From Actinobacteria bacterium 21-64-8 (GTDB lineage Bacteria > Pseudomonadota > Alphaproteobacteria > Sphingomonadales > Sphingomonadaceae): DNA of 45,832 nt. Both the position numbers and the translations under genes were made by a program. Within the stretch, counting starts at the first letter, position 1. Each line of letters begins with the position of its first letter. The stretch spans positions 1-45,832 of the forward strand of contig CAJCHR010000172.1 of the NCBI GenBank assembly GCA_903970225.1, in the 5' to 3' direction. This document shows, piece by piece, positions 1 through 8,446 of the stretch. The notes below the pieces were generated by a model. The model was given only the letters and a program-made list of their open reading frames with translations. It had not been told where the DNA came from and made no database searches.

Positions 1-1674
1 GCGGTAGCCGACCTCTTCCGAGACAGAATATTCGTTCTTGAGCGCGGTCGTGCCCTGTCCGGTCAGCGCGCCACCGTCATAGACGTCGTAGAGCGTATAT
101 TCGTCCGGCGCGCGGAAGTTGGTGGTGACGTTGGCAAACAGCTGCTGCCGGTCGTTCAGCTGATAACGCACCGCGGCGCGCGGCAGCGCCGCGAAGCTGT
201 CGAAGCGGACGCCCGACTGTGGGCCGGGCAGATAGTTGCGGCCGTTGTGGAGCACGTCCACGCCCTTGAAGCCGACATCCACCGTCAGGCGCGGCGTCAC
301 CGCGACGCTGTCGGCGACGAAGAAGCCCTTGGTCACCGTGATCGTCCGCTCGTTCTCGTAAGCGAGCAGCCGTCCGTCGGCAGTGCGGATCGCCTTGTCC
401 TGATAGCCCCACTGATCGATCGGATGACCGTCGGGGCGGATCGTGGTGTAAGTCTGGAGGACGCGATCGGTCCCATAATCGAACCAGAGGCCGGCGGTGA
501 TCGTGTGCGCGCCCGCCTGAAGCGTGAGCTTGCTCACATTGCCGCCGCGGAACTGATCACCGGTGAAATTGCCGAGCACCGTCGCCACGCCGTCCTCGGC
601 GCCGGGCAGCGCGATCGGCGCCAGCGCTTCGGTGCCGAGGAAATTGCCTTCGGTGCCCAACTGCGTGCCGTAAGGCGAGTTGCCGTAGCCGAACTGCAGA
701 TAGGTCGTGCTGTCGAGTGCCAGCCGGTCGCCGAGCTTCAGATGCACCGGAGCCGAGACGTAGATGTTCCGGAACGGGCTACGGTAGAGGCGCCAGTAAT
801 TGGTGTCGCCGTCGGTATATTGCTCGTCGTAATTGAAGCCGCGCCCGGACTCCTGCCAGTCGGCCAGCGTGGGGCTCGGATACGTCGACGTATCGGCATC
901 GTTGAACGACACGGAGATGCTGGCGCGATTGCCGTCGCCCCATTCGTCGAGCAGCTTGGCATCGACATGCTGGCGCGTGTCGTAGCCCGCGCCGCGCCAA
1001 TTGTCCGCGCGGCTGCTCGAATAAGAGAGGAACGCCTTGAGCCCGCTCGTCCCGATCGTGCCGGTGTCGACGCGCACGAAGGCGCGCCGCTCATTGTAGG
1101 AGCCGAGCGAGAGATCGACCAGCGCGCCGCGGCGGGATTTGGGATCGTCGAGCCACAGCGAAAGCAATCCCCCCGCGCCCCCTACCGTCGGAGAATCGAT
1201 GTCGACCGCGCCCTGCGCCAGCGTGATCTGCCGGACATTCTCGGCATCGGCGAATTGCGAGGGATAGGCGTAGTAATAGCCAATGTCGTTCTGCGGAGCG
1301 CCTTCCATCAGTACGCCGATCTCGTCCTGCCCAAGCCCGCGCAGCGTCAGGCTCGAACTGTTCGAAAGACCGTAAGGATCGCTCGACGAGACGTTGGCGC
1401 CCGGAAGCAGGTTGACCAGCTGGAAGGCATTGAGTGTCGGTGCCTGCTTGGCAATGAAATCGGCGGAGATCGCGCTCACCGCCTTGGGCGCACTCTGATC
1501 GGGCAGCAGCCCCTCCGGATCGGGATTGCCGACGACCCTTATGTCCGTGCGATCGGTGTCGTCCGGCAGGGCATCGGCCCTTGCCCACGAGGCGAGCAGC
1601 AGGGTTGGGAGCGCCAGCGCAACCCATCCGGCCCTATGAAACGAGCGGCAGAAACGAAACTCGGCACCAGTCAT
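1..1674 (-). CDS. TonB-dependent receptor, predicted thiamin-related (3' end outside window)
   Basis: Outer-membrane TonB-dependent receptor. The frame is open from the ATG at 1674 to the window edge (558 codons), so the C-terminal strands are missing. The N-terminus has a signal peptide (hydrophobic stretch ALALPTLLLASWARA), then a plug domain with typical motifs: an FQLVNLLPGANVSSSD-like region, LTLRGLG, the QITLAQGAVDIDSPTVGGAGG segment, and barrel sequence ending in SEEVGYR at the window edge. A TPP riboswitch lies just upstream on the same strand, so the inferred substrate is thiamin, its phosphates or a precursor. The substrate comes from the riboswitch alone, not from the protein. The long plus-strand frame opposite it is a shadow. 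Confidence 0.93.
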   Translation of the reverse strand, partial: MTGAEFRFCRSFHRAGWVALALPTLLLASWARADALPDDTDRTDIRVVGNPDPEGLLPDQSAPKAVSAISADFIAKQAPTLNAFQLVNLLPGANVSSSDPYGLSNSSSLTLRGLGQDEIGVLMEGAPQNDIGYYYAYPSQFADAENVRQITLAQGAVDIDSPTVGGAGGLLSLWLDDPKSRRGALVDLSLGSYNERRAFVRVDTGTIGTSGLKAFLSYSSSRADNWRGAGYDTRQHVDAKLLDEWGDGNRASISVSFNDADTSTYPSPTLADWQESGRGFNYDEQYTDGDTNYWRLYRSPFRNIYVSAPVHLKLGDRLALDSTTYLQFGYGNSPYGTQLGTEGNFLGTEALAPIALPGAEDGVATVLGNFTGDQFRGGNVSKLTLQAGAHTITAGLWFDYGTDRVLQTYTTIRPDGHPIDQWGYQDKAIRTADGRLLAYENERTITVTKGFFVADSVAVTPRLTVDVGFKGVDVLHNGRNYLPGPQSGVRFDSFAALPRAAVRYQLNDRQQLFANVTTNFRAPDEYTLYDVYDGGALTGQGTTALKNEYSVSEEVGYR

Positions 1675-1683
1675 CTTCCGCGT

Positions 1684-1711
1684 CCACTCCATCGGAGGGG
1701 CAACGGAGTGG
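1684..1711 (-). promoter_or_regulatory. hairpin between riboswitch and start codon (candidate expression platform)
   Basis: CCACTCC (1711-1705 on the minus strand) pairs perfectly with GGAGTGG (1690-1684). The 3' arm contains the GGAG that is the best Shine-Dalgarno candidate for the receptor ATG at 1674. No T-tract follows, which suggests control of translation rather than termination. Its 5' arm abuts the P1 stem of the riboswitch, so the two structures could compete. The role is inferred. Confidence 0.5.
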
Positions 1712-1826
1712 CCGCCGACCCTCCCTACGCCGGTATCAACCGGATCAGGTTCAGCGGGTTGTGAGCTGCTGCCCACCTCTCAGCCGCGCATGAGCGGCCC
1801 CCCGGGGATGGACGGCCCCTAGGCGG
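1711..1826 (-). promoter_or_regulatory. TPP (THI-box) riboswitch
   Basis: Read on the minus strand, this holds the conserved thiamin pyrophosphate aptamer: GGCTGAGAGGT, then ACCCGCTGAACCTGATCCGG, then GATACCGGCGTAGGGA. The 5' part contains CTAGGGG, and CCGCC (about 1826-1822) can pair with GGCGG (about 1715-1711) as the P1 stem. It sits about 40 nt upstream of the TonB receptor start, so thiamin status should control that gene. Confidence 0.93.
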
Positions 1827-1987
1827 TATGATCGCGAAAGGAAAGGTTGCGCCGGCATCTCATGCCGCCTGCCGACGTCTGCCGCTTCTTCAGCGTTCGG
1901 TCCTGGCGCGGACCTGCCGACGCTGAGGGCTCCGGTGCCATCCGCAAGATGCAAGGATCAGGCGTGTCTTATCCGTCGCACTCGCCG

Positions 1988-2278
1988 TCATGATCTCCGG
2001 CGTTGACTTCGCGATGATCGGCCGGATGTCATCGGATCGGGTTTGATCGGCATCTGCCAACCCGGCGGGGGGGTCACCTGCTGCTGGCTGGTCCCCAGGC
2101 CCATAGCCCCTGGCTGCTGCCGCTCCAATCCTGCGAAATCCGCCTGCTCTGCGTCTGCCGGTGTTGCGCCGCCCCGAATCACGCTGATCATGTCGCGGCA
2201 CCGCTTCGCTTCTTCGAAATCCAGAGCGAGGGCGGCGGCCGCCATTTTCTGCTGAAGCGTTTCGATCGTCTCTGACAT
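1988..2278 (-). CDS. small UVR-motif (UvrB/UvrC interaction motif) protein
   Basis: A 96-residue protein beginning MSETIETLQQK. Residues about 7-35 match the UVR motif (LQQKMAAAALALDFEEAKRC), the helical hairpin through which UvrB and UvrC interact. There is no helicase or nuclease domain. The tail is Gln/Pro-rich and ends in basic residues. The start at 2278 puts the motif at the N-terminus as in other small UVR proteins. The frame could begin at 2353, but that extension looks unstructured. No strong ribosome binding site was seen. The role is probably accessory to DNA repair or protein interaction, and is unproven. Confidence 0.65.
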   Translation of the reverse strand: MSETIETLQQKMAAAALALDFEEAKRCRDMISVIRGGATPADAEQADFAGLERQQPGAMGLGTSQQQVTPPPGWQMPIKPDPMTSGRSSRSQRRRS

Positions 2279-2506
2279 TGGTCTACAACGCGCGGCCATG
2301 TCTTCGGGCAGCAACACCGTGCCCCGCCTGGCGCTCGACATCGACACCGTCATGGTCGACGGACAGCAGCCGGCGCGCGCCCTGCAGGGGCGTGGACTTG
2401 CCGTTAACTCGGGCTGACCAGCGGACGCTGCTCCCCATCAGCTGAACAAGCCGCCATTTCTCCACTGCAATCAGGAGCGAGAGCATAAAATTCCTCTGCT
2501 TTCCCG

Positions 2507-3049
2507 TCACGCCGCCGGATGAGCCACGCGCCAGGCCTTTACGGCCGCCATCGTCTTCTCAACGTGTCCAGCGGGATTGAGCGCGCTGTAGACAAACAGG
2601 ATCTTTCCGTCGGGAGCGATCACGTAGCTCGTGCGGTTCGAGCGCGAGAGCAGCGGAAACTTCACTTTATAGTTTGAGATGAGCTTGGCACTGGCCGAAG
2701 CGACCGCGAATTTGTTGCGGCATTCGCTCGCTGAGAACCGGTTGAGCTTGCCGATATTGTCGGCGGACACACCGATTACGGTCGCGCCCAGCGCACGGAA
2801 TTGATCGGTCGCCTCAGCGAAGTCGTGCGCCTCGATGGTGCAGCCGCTTGTGAAGGCGGCGGGGTAAAAATAGAGGACCACCGGTCCTCTTTTCAGCGCG
2901 TCGGCCAGATGAAAGGAGAACGCTTTTCCGGCGAGGCTGGCCTGCGCCGTGAAGTCGGGCGCTATGGCTCCGTCCGGGAGCGCAGCGTGGCTCGCCGAAC
3001 AGGCCGTCAGGCTAAGCGCGGCGGCCGTCAGGATCAAAGCTCTGCGCAT
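2507..3049 (-). CDS. peroxiredoxin (BCP/AhpC-TSA type), putative lipoprotein
   Basis: A thiol peroxidase of 180 residues. The start at 3049 is supported by GGAG eight bases upstream and by the signal peptide that follows. The lipobox LTAC places the lipidated Cys at residue 17, so it is likely anchored in the cell envelope. The peroxidatic centre is PAAFTSGCT (Cys70). In bacterioferritin comigratory proteins a resolving Cys usually lies five residues later; here that position is His75. Another Cys occurs at 110 (SASECRNKF). The role is reduction of peroxides using an external thiol; the electron donor is unknown. Confidence 0.87.
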   Translation of the reverse strand: MRRALILTAAALSLTACSASHAALPDGAIAPDFTAQASLAGKAFSFHLADALKRGPVVLYFYPAAFTSGCTIEAHDFAEATDQFRALGATVIGVSADNIGKLNRFSASECRNKFAVASASAKLISNYKVKFPLLSRSNRTSYVIAPDGKILFVYSALNPAGHVEKTMAAVKAWRVAHPAA

Positions 3050-3315
3050 CGAAAATCTCCCGCTACCGATGGCGAAGCTACGCCAGATCGTAGCGATCGG
3101 ATGCATCGCATTTTTCAGGTCACGACGCCCGCTTCTCGTCGAACCTTGAGAAAGCCCTCGCAAGCTGTTTGTAACCCAAGGGATATGCTGGAGCGCGGGG
3201 ACAAGGCTGAATTGGCCATCTTTCCGGATTTCGGCACGATCGCAGTCGGCGTTCGTTCGGCGTAGGAAATGAAGAACCGCAGCCTCCCGCTTCGGTTCTG
3301 TGCGGAACACGAAGC

Positions 3316-4674
3316 ATGGCGGACGATCTCCCGGATAAGCGCGGACGTGCAGTGCCAAGCGGCTGTTTATCACGGCTGAGCGTATTCGGACGACTCGCTG
3401 GCGGTATAGCAGGCGGCATGATGACCGAAGGGGTTCGTCGCCTGGCTTCCGGGGAGCGGCCGCGGATGAGCGACCTGCTGCTCACGCCCGGCAACGCGCT
3501 CAAGCTGGCCGACCGTCTTTCCCATCTGCGCGGTGCTGCGATGAAGCTGGGGCAGATGATCTCGATGGATGCCGGCGACGTGCTTCCGGCCGAGCTGTCG
3601 GAGATCCTTTCCCGCCTGCGCGACAATGCGCGCCATATGCCGCCCGCTCAATTGCAGAAAGTGCTCGCGCGGCAGTGGGGGCCCGATTGGCGGCGACGCT
3701 TTCGCCGCTTCGATGCGACGCCAATCGCCGCTGCATCGATCGGTCAGGTCCACCGCGCCATGACTCATGATGGCGATGAACTCGCGATCAAGGTTCAATA
3801 CCCCGGCGTCGCCGAGAGCATCGATGCCGACGTCGACAACGTCGCGACGCTGCTGCGGATCTCCGGCATGCTTCCGCGCGAGCTCGATATCACGTCGCTG
3901 CTGACCGAGGCCAAGCTGCAGCTCCACGAGGAAGCCGATTATCTGCGCGAGGGCGCGCAGATGACCCGCTTCGGCGAACTGCTGGCCGGCTCTCCCGAGT
4001 TCGCTGTGCCCACACTTTATCCGGCATTCACCACGGATCGCGTGCTGGCGATGAGCTTCATCGCGGGCGCCCCGATCGAAACGCTTGAGAGCGCCCCGCA
4101 GCAGACACGCGACACGGTGATGCGCACCCTGTTCGGTCTCGTGCTGCGCGAGCTGTTCGAATTCGGCGTGATGCAGACCGACCCGAACTTCGCCAATTAC
4201 CGCTATCAGGCCGACTCCGGCCGGTTGGTGCTGCTCGATTTCGGCGCCGTCAGACCGATCTCGCCTGCGACTTCCACTGGATATCTATGCCTGTTGTCCG
4301 CGGGCCTTACGGGAGACCGCGATCGGGTGCGCGATGCGGCGGTCGCTGCGGGCTTCCTCGGCGAGGCCGCGGTACGCCGGCACCGCGGCCTGGTCGACCG
4401 CATGATCGACGTGATCCTGGCCCAGCTCAATCGTCCCGGACCATTCGACTTCGGCGAACGAGCGTTCGTCGGCACGCTGCGCGAAGAGGGCGCCGTGATG
4501 GCGGCGGACCGGGCCAGCTGGCACATTCCGCCGGTCGACACGCTGTTCGCGCAGCGCAAGATCAGCGGCACCGCATTGCTTGCCGCGCGTCTCAAGGCGC
4601 AGGTCGACGTTCGCACGATGATCGCCGAGCGATTGGAGACGAACGGGAACGACCGCCTCTCCGCTTCGCTTTAG
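3316..4674 (+). CDS. ABC1/UbiB-family atypical kinase
   Basis: A 452-residue ABC1 (ADCK/UbiB, AarF) protein. Visible motifs are the KxGQ signature (KLGQ, 77-80), the Ala-rich loop AAASIGQV (138-145), the invariant Lys in LAIKVQYPGV (159), Glu in LHEEADY, the catalytic-loop equivalent QTDPNFANY and the metal-binding DFG (308-310). There is no C-terminal membrane hairpin, unlike Escherichia coli UbiB, so this is the soluble bacterial subfamily. These proteins are linked to quinone or isoprenoid lipid metabolism; the substrate here is unknown. It is followed by a glutaredoxin and a DUF427 gene in the same direction, probably one operon. Confidence 0.93.
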   Translation: MADDLPDKRGRAVPSGCLSRLSVFGRLAGGIAGGMMTEGVRRLASGERPRMSDLLLTPGNALKLADRLSHLRGAAMKLGQMISMDAGDVLPAELSEILSRLRDNARHMPPAQLQKVLARQWGPDWRRRFRRFDATPIAAASIGQVHRAMTHDGDELAIKVQYPGVAESIDADVDNVATLLRISGMLPRELDITSLLTEAKLQLHEEADYLREGAQMTRFGELLAGSPEFAVPTLYPAFTTDRVLAMSFIAGAPIETLESAPQQTRDTVMRTLFGLVLRELFEFGVMQTDPNFANYRYQADSGRLVLLDFGAVRPISPATSTGYLCLLSAGLTGDRDRVRDAAVAAGFLGEAAVRRHRGLVDRMIDVILAQLNRPGPFDFGERAFVGTLREEGAVMAADRASWHIPPVDTLFAQRKISGTALLAARLKAQVDVRTMIAERLETNGNDRLSASL

Positions 4675-4715
4675 GCAAGGGTAGCCGCCGGGGCTGCCGC
4701 GACCGGAGCCACGCG

Positions 4716-4961
4716 ATGACCGACAAGACCGCCATTCTCTATCGGATGGTGCTTCCCGACCATACCTGCCCGTTCGGGGTGCGCGCGAAGCAGATGCTCG
4801 AGGACAACGGCTTCACGCTCGACGAGATCATTCTTAAGTCGCGCGATGAGGTCGATGCGTTCGAGGCCGAACAGGGTGTCGGCACGACCCCGCAGATCTT
4901 TATCGATGGCGAGCGTATCGGTGGCAGCGACGAACTCGAGCAGTACCTTTCCGCGTCGTGA
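4716..4961 (+). CDS. glutaredoxin-like protein, monothiol CPFG motif
   Basis: An 81-residue thioredoxin-fold protein. The active site is CPFG at residues 18-21, so only one cysteine is present in the motif. The TTPQIFIDGERIGG segment is the cis-Pro and glutathione-binding region of glutaredoxins. CGGAG lies just upstream of the ATG. Its stop overlaps the GTG start of the next gene. Likely a cytoplasmic glutathione-dependent reductase or Fe-S handling protein. Confidence 0.88.
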   Translation: MTDKTAILYRMVLPDHTCPFGVRAKQMLEDNGFTLDEIILKSRDEVDAFEAEQGVGTTPQIFIDGERIGGSDELEQYLSAS

Positions 4962-5455
4962 TACGGCCCGCTCCCGATCCGTTCGGTCCGGGGCAGGAGA
5001 GCGTCTGGGATTATCCGCGCCCTTCCATCGCTCAGGCAATTGACGCGCATCTCGTCGTCGTGCTCGCCGGAGAGACGATCGCCGAAACCCGCCGCGGCGT
5101 CCGCACGATCGAGACGAGCCACCCGCCAACCTACTATTTCCCGCGCGAGGATATCGCCTCCGAAGCTCTGCGTCAGACAACCGGCGGCAGCTTTTGCGAA
5201 TGGAAAGGCGCGGCGATCTATTTCGATGTTGTCGTCGGCGACCAGGTGCGCCCGCGCGCCGCGTGGGCTTACCCGCAGCCCAGCGCTCCTTTTGCGATGA
5301 TCCGCGATCACGTCGCCTTCTATGCCGCCGCGATGGATGCCTGCTTGGTCGATGGAGAGCAGGTTCAGCCCCAGCCCGGAAATTTCTATGGCGGCTGGAT
5401 CACTGCAAAACTGACCGGCCCCTTCAAGGGTGTGCCCGGGAGCCTCGGGTGGTGA
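4958..5455 (+). CDS. DUF427 domain protein
   Basis: A 165-residue protein starting at a GTG that overlaps the glutaredoxin stop (GTGA), so translation is probably coupled. It shows the DUF427 pattern: a VVLAGETIAET strand, THPPTYYFPREDI-like sequence, CEWKGAAIYFDVV, and a conserved aromatic region ending in FYGGWIT. DUF427 proteins are small beta-rich proteins of unknown biochemical function. Coupling to an ABC1 kinase and a glutaredoxin suggests a shared stress or redox role, which is inference. Confidence 0.88.
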   Translation: MIRPAPDPFGPGQESVWDYPRPSIAQAIDAHLVVVLAGETIAETRRGVRTIETSHPPTYYFPREDIASEALRQTTGGSFCEWKGAAIYFDVVVGDQVRPRAAWAYPQPSAPFAMIRDHVAFYAAAMDACLVDGEQVQPQPGNFYGGWITAKLTGPFKGVPGSLGW

Positions 5456-5725
5456 GCCCAAAGCGGGCGTGATCAGTGTTGATGATCTGGGAGCGGATCG
5501 CCGGATCCCGCAACAGGATCAGGGTAGCGATCCAACACTCCGCTGGCGACACTGGGCGCGAGAGGCGTCCTTGATGCTGGCCGGCGCTTCTCGCGGGACG
5601 GCATCGGCAAAGGTCATGTTATCGTCGAAAAATCCGAATGCCGCTCGGCCTCAGGCGCCTAGCCGGAGTTGCGGCATTGCGCTTAGAGCGCTAGAACAGG
5701 CCGGGAACATTCAGCAGGGGCCGCC

Positions 5726-6463
5726 ATGCCGACGATCGCCGAGAAACGCGCCGCCTTTCGCGCGTTGCACGAAACGGGTTTCTTCGTTCTGCCCAATGCC
5801 TGGGATGTCGGCAGCGCCAAGCGTCTGGCAAAGCAAGGCTTCAAGGCAATCGCCTCAACCAGTGCAGGCGCTGCATGGGCGCTCGGCAAGGATGACGGAG
5901 AACTGAGCTGTGACGAGGTGATCGCGCATCTTCAGATGCTGGTCGGCGCGACCGACCTGCCGGTCAACGCGGACTTCGAAAACGGTTTCGCGGAGACACC
6001 GGGCAAGGTCGCCGCCAATGCGGTGCGCGCGGCAGCGACCGGCATAGCGGCGCTATCCATCGAGGACTGGTCCGGCAGCGCCCTTTACGACAAGAGCCTT
6101 GCCGCCGACCGTATCGCCGCGGTGCGCGAGGCGCTTGATCCCGAAGTGATGCTGGTGGGCCGAAGCGAATTTTTCCGTGCGCCAGACGTCACGCCCGCCG
6201 AATGGATCGCCCGTGCGGTTGCCTATGGCGAGGCGGGCGCGGATGTCTTGTTCGTTCCCTTCATGCTCGATCACGGCGCCGTCGCCGAATTGATTGCTGC
6301 CGTGTCGCCCAAGCCGGTCAACGTGCTGGTCGCCAGTTTCGATACGATCCCCGACTATGCCAGACTGGGCGCACGTCGCTGCAGTGTGGGCGGAGCGCTG
6401 GCTGGCATCGTGTGGAAGGCGTTCGACGAGGCAGCGGCAAGCTTGAAGGCGCTCGAGGGCTGA
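5726..6463 (+). CDS. isocitrate lyase/PEP mutase family protein
   Basis: A 245-residue TIM-barrel enzyme of the isocitrate lyase/phosphoenolpyruvate mutase superfamily. It has FFVLPNAWDVGSAK near the N-terminus, IASTSAGAAWALG, the catalytic-site strand VNADFENGF and ALSIEDWSG, where acidic residues hold Mg2+. It lacks the KKCGH lyase loop of isocitrate lyase, so it more likely acts on a 2-oxo acid C-C or P-C bond. The exact reaction cannot be assigned. It stands alone; the 270 bases before it hold no recognisable gene. Confidence 0.87.
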   Translation: MPTIAEKRAAFRALHETGFFVLPNAWDVGSAKRLAKQGFKAIASTSAGAAWALGKDDGELSCDEVIAHLQMLVGATDLPVNADFENGFAETPGKVAANAVRAAATGIAALSIEDWSGSALYDKSLAADRIAAVREALDPEVMLVGRSEFFRAPDVTPAEWIARAVAYGEAGADVLFVPFMLDHGAVAELIAAVSPKPVNVLVASFDTIPDYARLGARRCSVGGALAGIVWKAFDEAAASLKALEG

Positions 6464-6560
6464 TCTGCGTTGGCGAGCCCGAAAACCGATCGTGGTTCCG
6501 TCAAGATCGCAGGTGTTGAAGATCGCCGCATCGTTGCTCCGGCAATCTTCGAAGGGCGTC

Positions 6561-6971
6561 TCAATGCGACGTGAGGGCCATCATCGCGCGCGCGACTCTG
6601 AGTTCGTCGAGGCTCAGGACGCCGTCATGGTTGAGATCCGCCTCGTCGAAAAGCTGAAGAGGGTGCTGCTCAGCCATATCGAGCGTGACCTTTCCCGTTC
6701 CGTTGGGATCGGCATGATTGAACCAGTGGCCACCAATGTGCTGAAAGGGGTCTGTGGCGGCCGCCGCCGCACGGCCGGCTGGGCTGGCTTGAAAGCGGCC
6801 GAACTCGTCCAGCGTCACAACGCCATCGTGGTTGGCATCCAGCTCCGCGAACTGGCGCGTCGTCGCGGCGATGATCTCGCTTCTCCGGATCGGGCGATCC
6901 GGGATCGTCTGAGCCGCAGCTACGGCACTGATCGACACAAAGGCGAGTACAAGCAGGTTTCTGGTCTTCAT
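6561..6971 (-). CDS. secreted EF-hand calcium-binding protein
   Basis: A 136-residue exported protein. The start at 6971 has GAGG seven bases upstream and gives a clean signal peptide (MKTRNLLVLAFVSISAVAAA). It has two canonical EF-hand loops, DANHDGVVTLDE (45-56) and DLNHDGVLSLDE (112-123), and a third degenerate loop DPNGTGKVTLD near 88-98. It is likely a periplasmic calcium-binding or calcium-sensing protein. No partner is visible. Confidence 0.87.
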   Translation of the reverse strand: MKTRNLLVLAFVSISAVAAAQTIPDRPIRRSEIIAATTRQFAELDANHDGVVTLDEFGRFQASPAGRAAAAATDPFQHIGGHWFNHADPNGTGKVTLDMAEQHPLQLFDEADLNHDGVLSLDELRVARAMMALTSH

Positions 6972-7080
6972 CGCTGACCTCGATTGATGATCACTCGATG
7001 GCATCGGAACGATGGCCGGTTCCTGAATAAGGTTCTGCGAAGCTCGGCCTCATCCTGTGACAATTGGTGGTGCGGGCAGA

Positions 7081-7135
7081 TCAGCGAGCCAAGATCAGGC
7101 CGCCGTCTACCGGAATCAGCTGGCCGGGACGCGAG
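7081..7135 (-). pseudogene. C-terminal scrap of a short-chain dehydrogenase
   Basis: The minus strand reads PGQLIPVDGGLILAR then stop, which resembles the conserved C-terminal TGQ.I.VDGG motif of SDR enzymes. Just upstream, in another frame, is FNATASRLA, consistent with a frameshift. No catalytic region remains. The match is short, so the call is tentative. Confidence 0.35.
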
Positions 7136-7383
7136 CCGCGAGGCTGTCGCGTTGAAGGTGCCGATCGATTCGGAAGCCGTGGTTTGCCTAATAGGAACTA
7201 GACCATTTCACGCGAGTGCCGCGGAAAGGATCTCTGCGTTTAGAGCTTTCTGAGAGCGCACAAGCTCTCACCGTGCGCCTCTAACCACCAAATTCGGATT
7301 AGCCGATCTGCGTGGGTGGCGGTTTGCGAACGGGGCCAAATGAAGGTGAAAGCCTGAAGACGCTCTCCGTGCCGGTCGACAGA
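7136..7383. other. intergenic, no gene recognised
   Basis: No frame with a recognisable protein was seen on either strand. A 7-bp inverted repeat (AGAGCTT at 7242, AAGCTCT at 7262) could form a stem-loop. It lies downstream of the minus-strand LysR gene and could end its transcript, but no T-tract follows. Confidence 0.3.
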
Positions 7384-8307
7384 TCAGAAGCCGCCGAGCT
7401 TCCCGAGCAGCCACTTCACCGCCCCGTCACTGTCTGCGCGATGATGCCAGATTGCGGCCAGGTCGAACCTCGGCTCGCGCTCGACGGTGTCGAGGATGAT
7501 CACGCCCGGCGCTCCGCCCATGCGCTCGACCATCCGGCGCGGGACTTGTGCGAGCAGATCACTGCTGGCAACGGCCGCGATCGCGGTCGCCGTGTCATAG
7601 ACCACGCCGTTGATCGGCGCGCTCTCGCCTGCAAATCCCGTGATCGGTTCGGGACGCGGCCGGTTTTCGATCCCGCCTCCGGCCAGAAGATTGCTGGGGA
7701 TCCCAAACGGATTAGCCGTTCCCACCTGTAGCTTGGGATGACGATCGATCGTGTCGCGCGAGACCTTCGATCCCGCGAGCGGATGGCCCGCCGCGGCGAT
7801 CCAGACGAAGCCGTCGCCGAACAGCGATCGGGTGCGAAACCGCGGGGGAACCGTGTCGAATGCCCCTACCGCAAGGTCTATCGCTCCGCCTTCGAGCGAT
7901 TCCGGCAGATCGATATCCAGCGGCACGAGCCGCAGCGTCACGCCCGGCGCGGACTTGCGCGCGCCGGCGATCAACGCTCCTGCCGCGAGCGTGCAGAAGT
8001 AGGTTCCGGCTGCGATGGTCAGCGTTCGCCGCGCGGTTGCCGGATCGAAAGTGGTTGGCGCGATGGCACCGCGCAGTCTTGCCAGACCCTCACGCACGGC
8101 CGGTGCCATTTCGGTGGCCCTCGCCGTCGCCTGAAGCGCGCGTCCTCCGCGCACGAACAGCGGATCCCCGACCGCGGTGCGCAGCCGTCGCAGTGCGTGA
8201 CTGACGGCGGACTGCGTAAGGCCCAGACGGTCGGCAGCGAGCGTCGTGCTGCGCAGTTCGTAAAGCGCATCGAACGTGGCGAGAAGGTTGAGGTCGAGCA
8301 GCGGCAT
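7384..8307 (-). CDS. LysR-family transcriptional regulator
   Basis: A 307-residue LysR regulator. The N-terminal winged helix-turn-helix reads LDLNLLATFDALYE, then LTQSAVSHALRRLR (about residues 31-44), then a NodD-like PLFVRGGRAL. The C-terminal effector domain follows from about residue 90. It is divergent from the DHA2 exporter, with two inverted repeats between them, so by the usual LysR arrangement it probably controls that gene and itself. The ligand is unknown. Confidence 0.92.
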   Translation of the reverse strand: MPLLDLNLLATFDALYELRSTTLAADRLGLTQSAVSHALRRLRTAVGDPLFVRGGRALQATARATEMAPAVREGLARLRGAIAPTTFDPATARRTLTIAAGTYFCTLAAGALIAGARKSAPGVTLRLVPLDIDLPESLEGGAIDLAVGAFDTVPPRFRTRSLFGDGFVWIAAAGHPLAGSKVSRDTIDRHPKLQVGTANPFGIPSNLLAGGGIENRPRPEPITGFAGESAPINGVVYDTATAIAAVASSDLLAQVPRRMVERMGGAPGVIILDTVEREPRFDLAAIWHHRADSDGAVKWLLGKLGGF

Positions 8308-8347
8308 GAATCTGATTCATGATATAACGGCCAAATCGCCATTTGGC
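8306..8347. promoter_or_regulatory. two inverted repeats in LysR/exporter divergent promoter
   Basis: ATGAAT-CTG-ATTCAT at 8306-8320 overlaps the LysR start codon. GCCAAAT-CGCC-ATTTGGC at 8330-8347 lies between the genes. Both dyads are perfect. LysR proteins bind interrupted dyads as dimers, so these are the best operator candidates. A site over the regulator's own start would fit autorepression. Confidence 0.5.
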
Positions 8348-8446
8348 TAATTGCAGCTCAGCACTAGATCGGAGTTGGTCTCCATCGGCGTCGCCGTGGC
8401 GGTCACCCTCGAGAAGAGCGAAGTCACTTTGCACGCACCCGAAGTC

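Noticed and set aside
247-1764. 505-codon plus-strand open frame
   Set aside because: It lies antisense to the TonB receptor, is Arg/Ala-rich with no family resemblance, and runs across the TPP riboswitch.
2283-2510. 75-codon minus-strand frame between the UVR and peroxiredoxin genes
   Set aside because: No motif and unlikely amino-acid pattern. Overlap with the peroxiredoxin stop was the only support.
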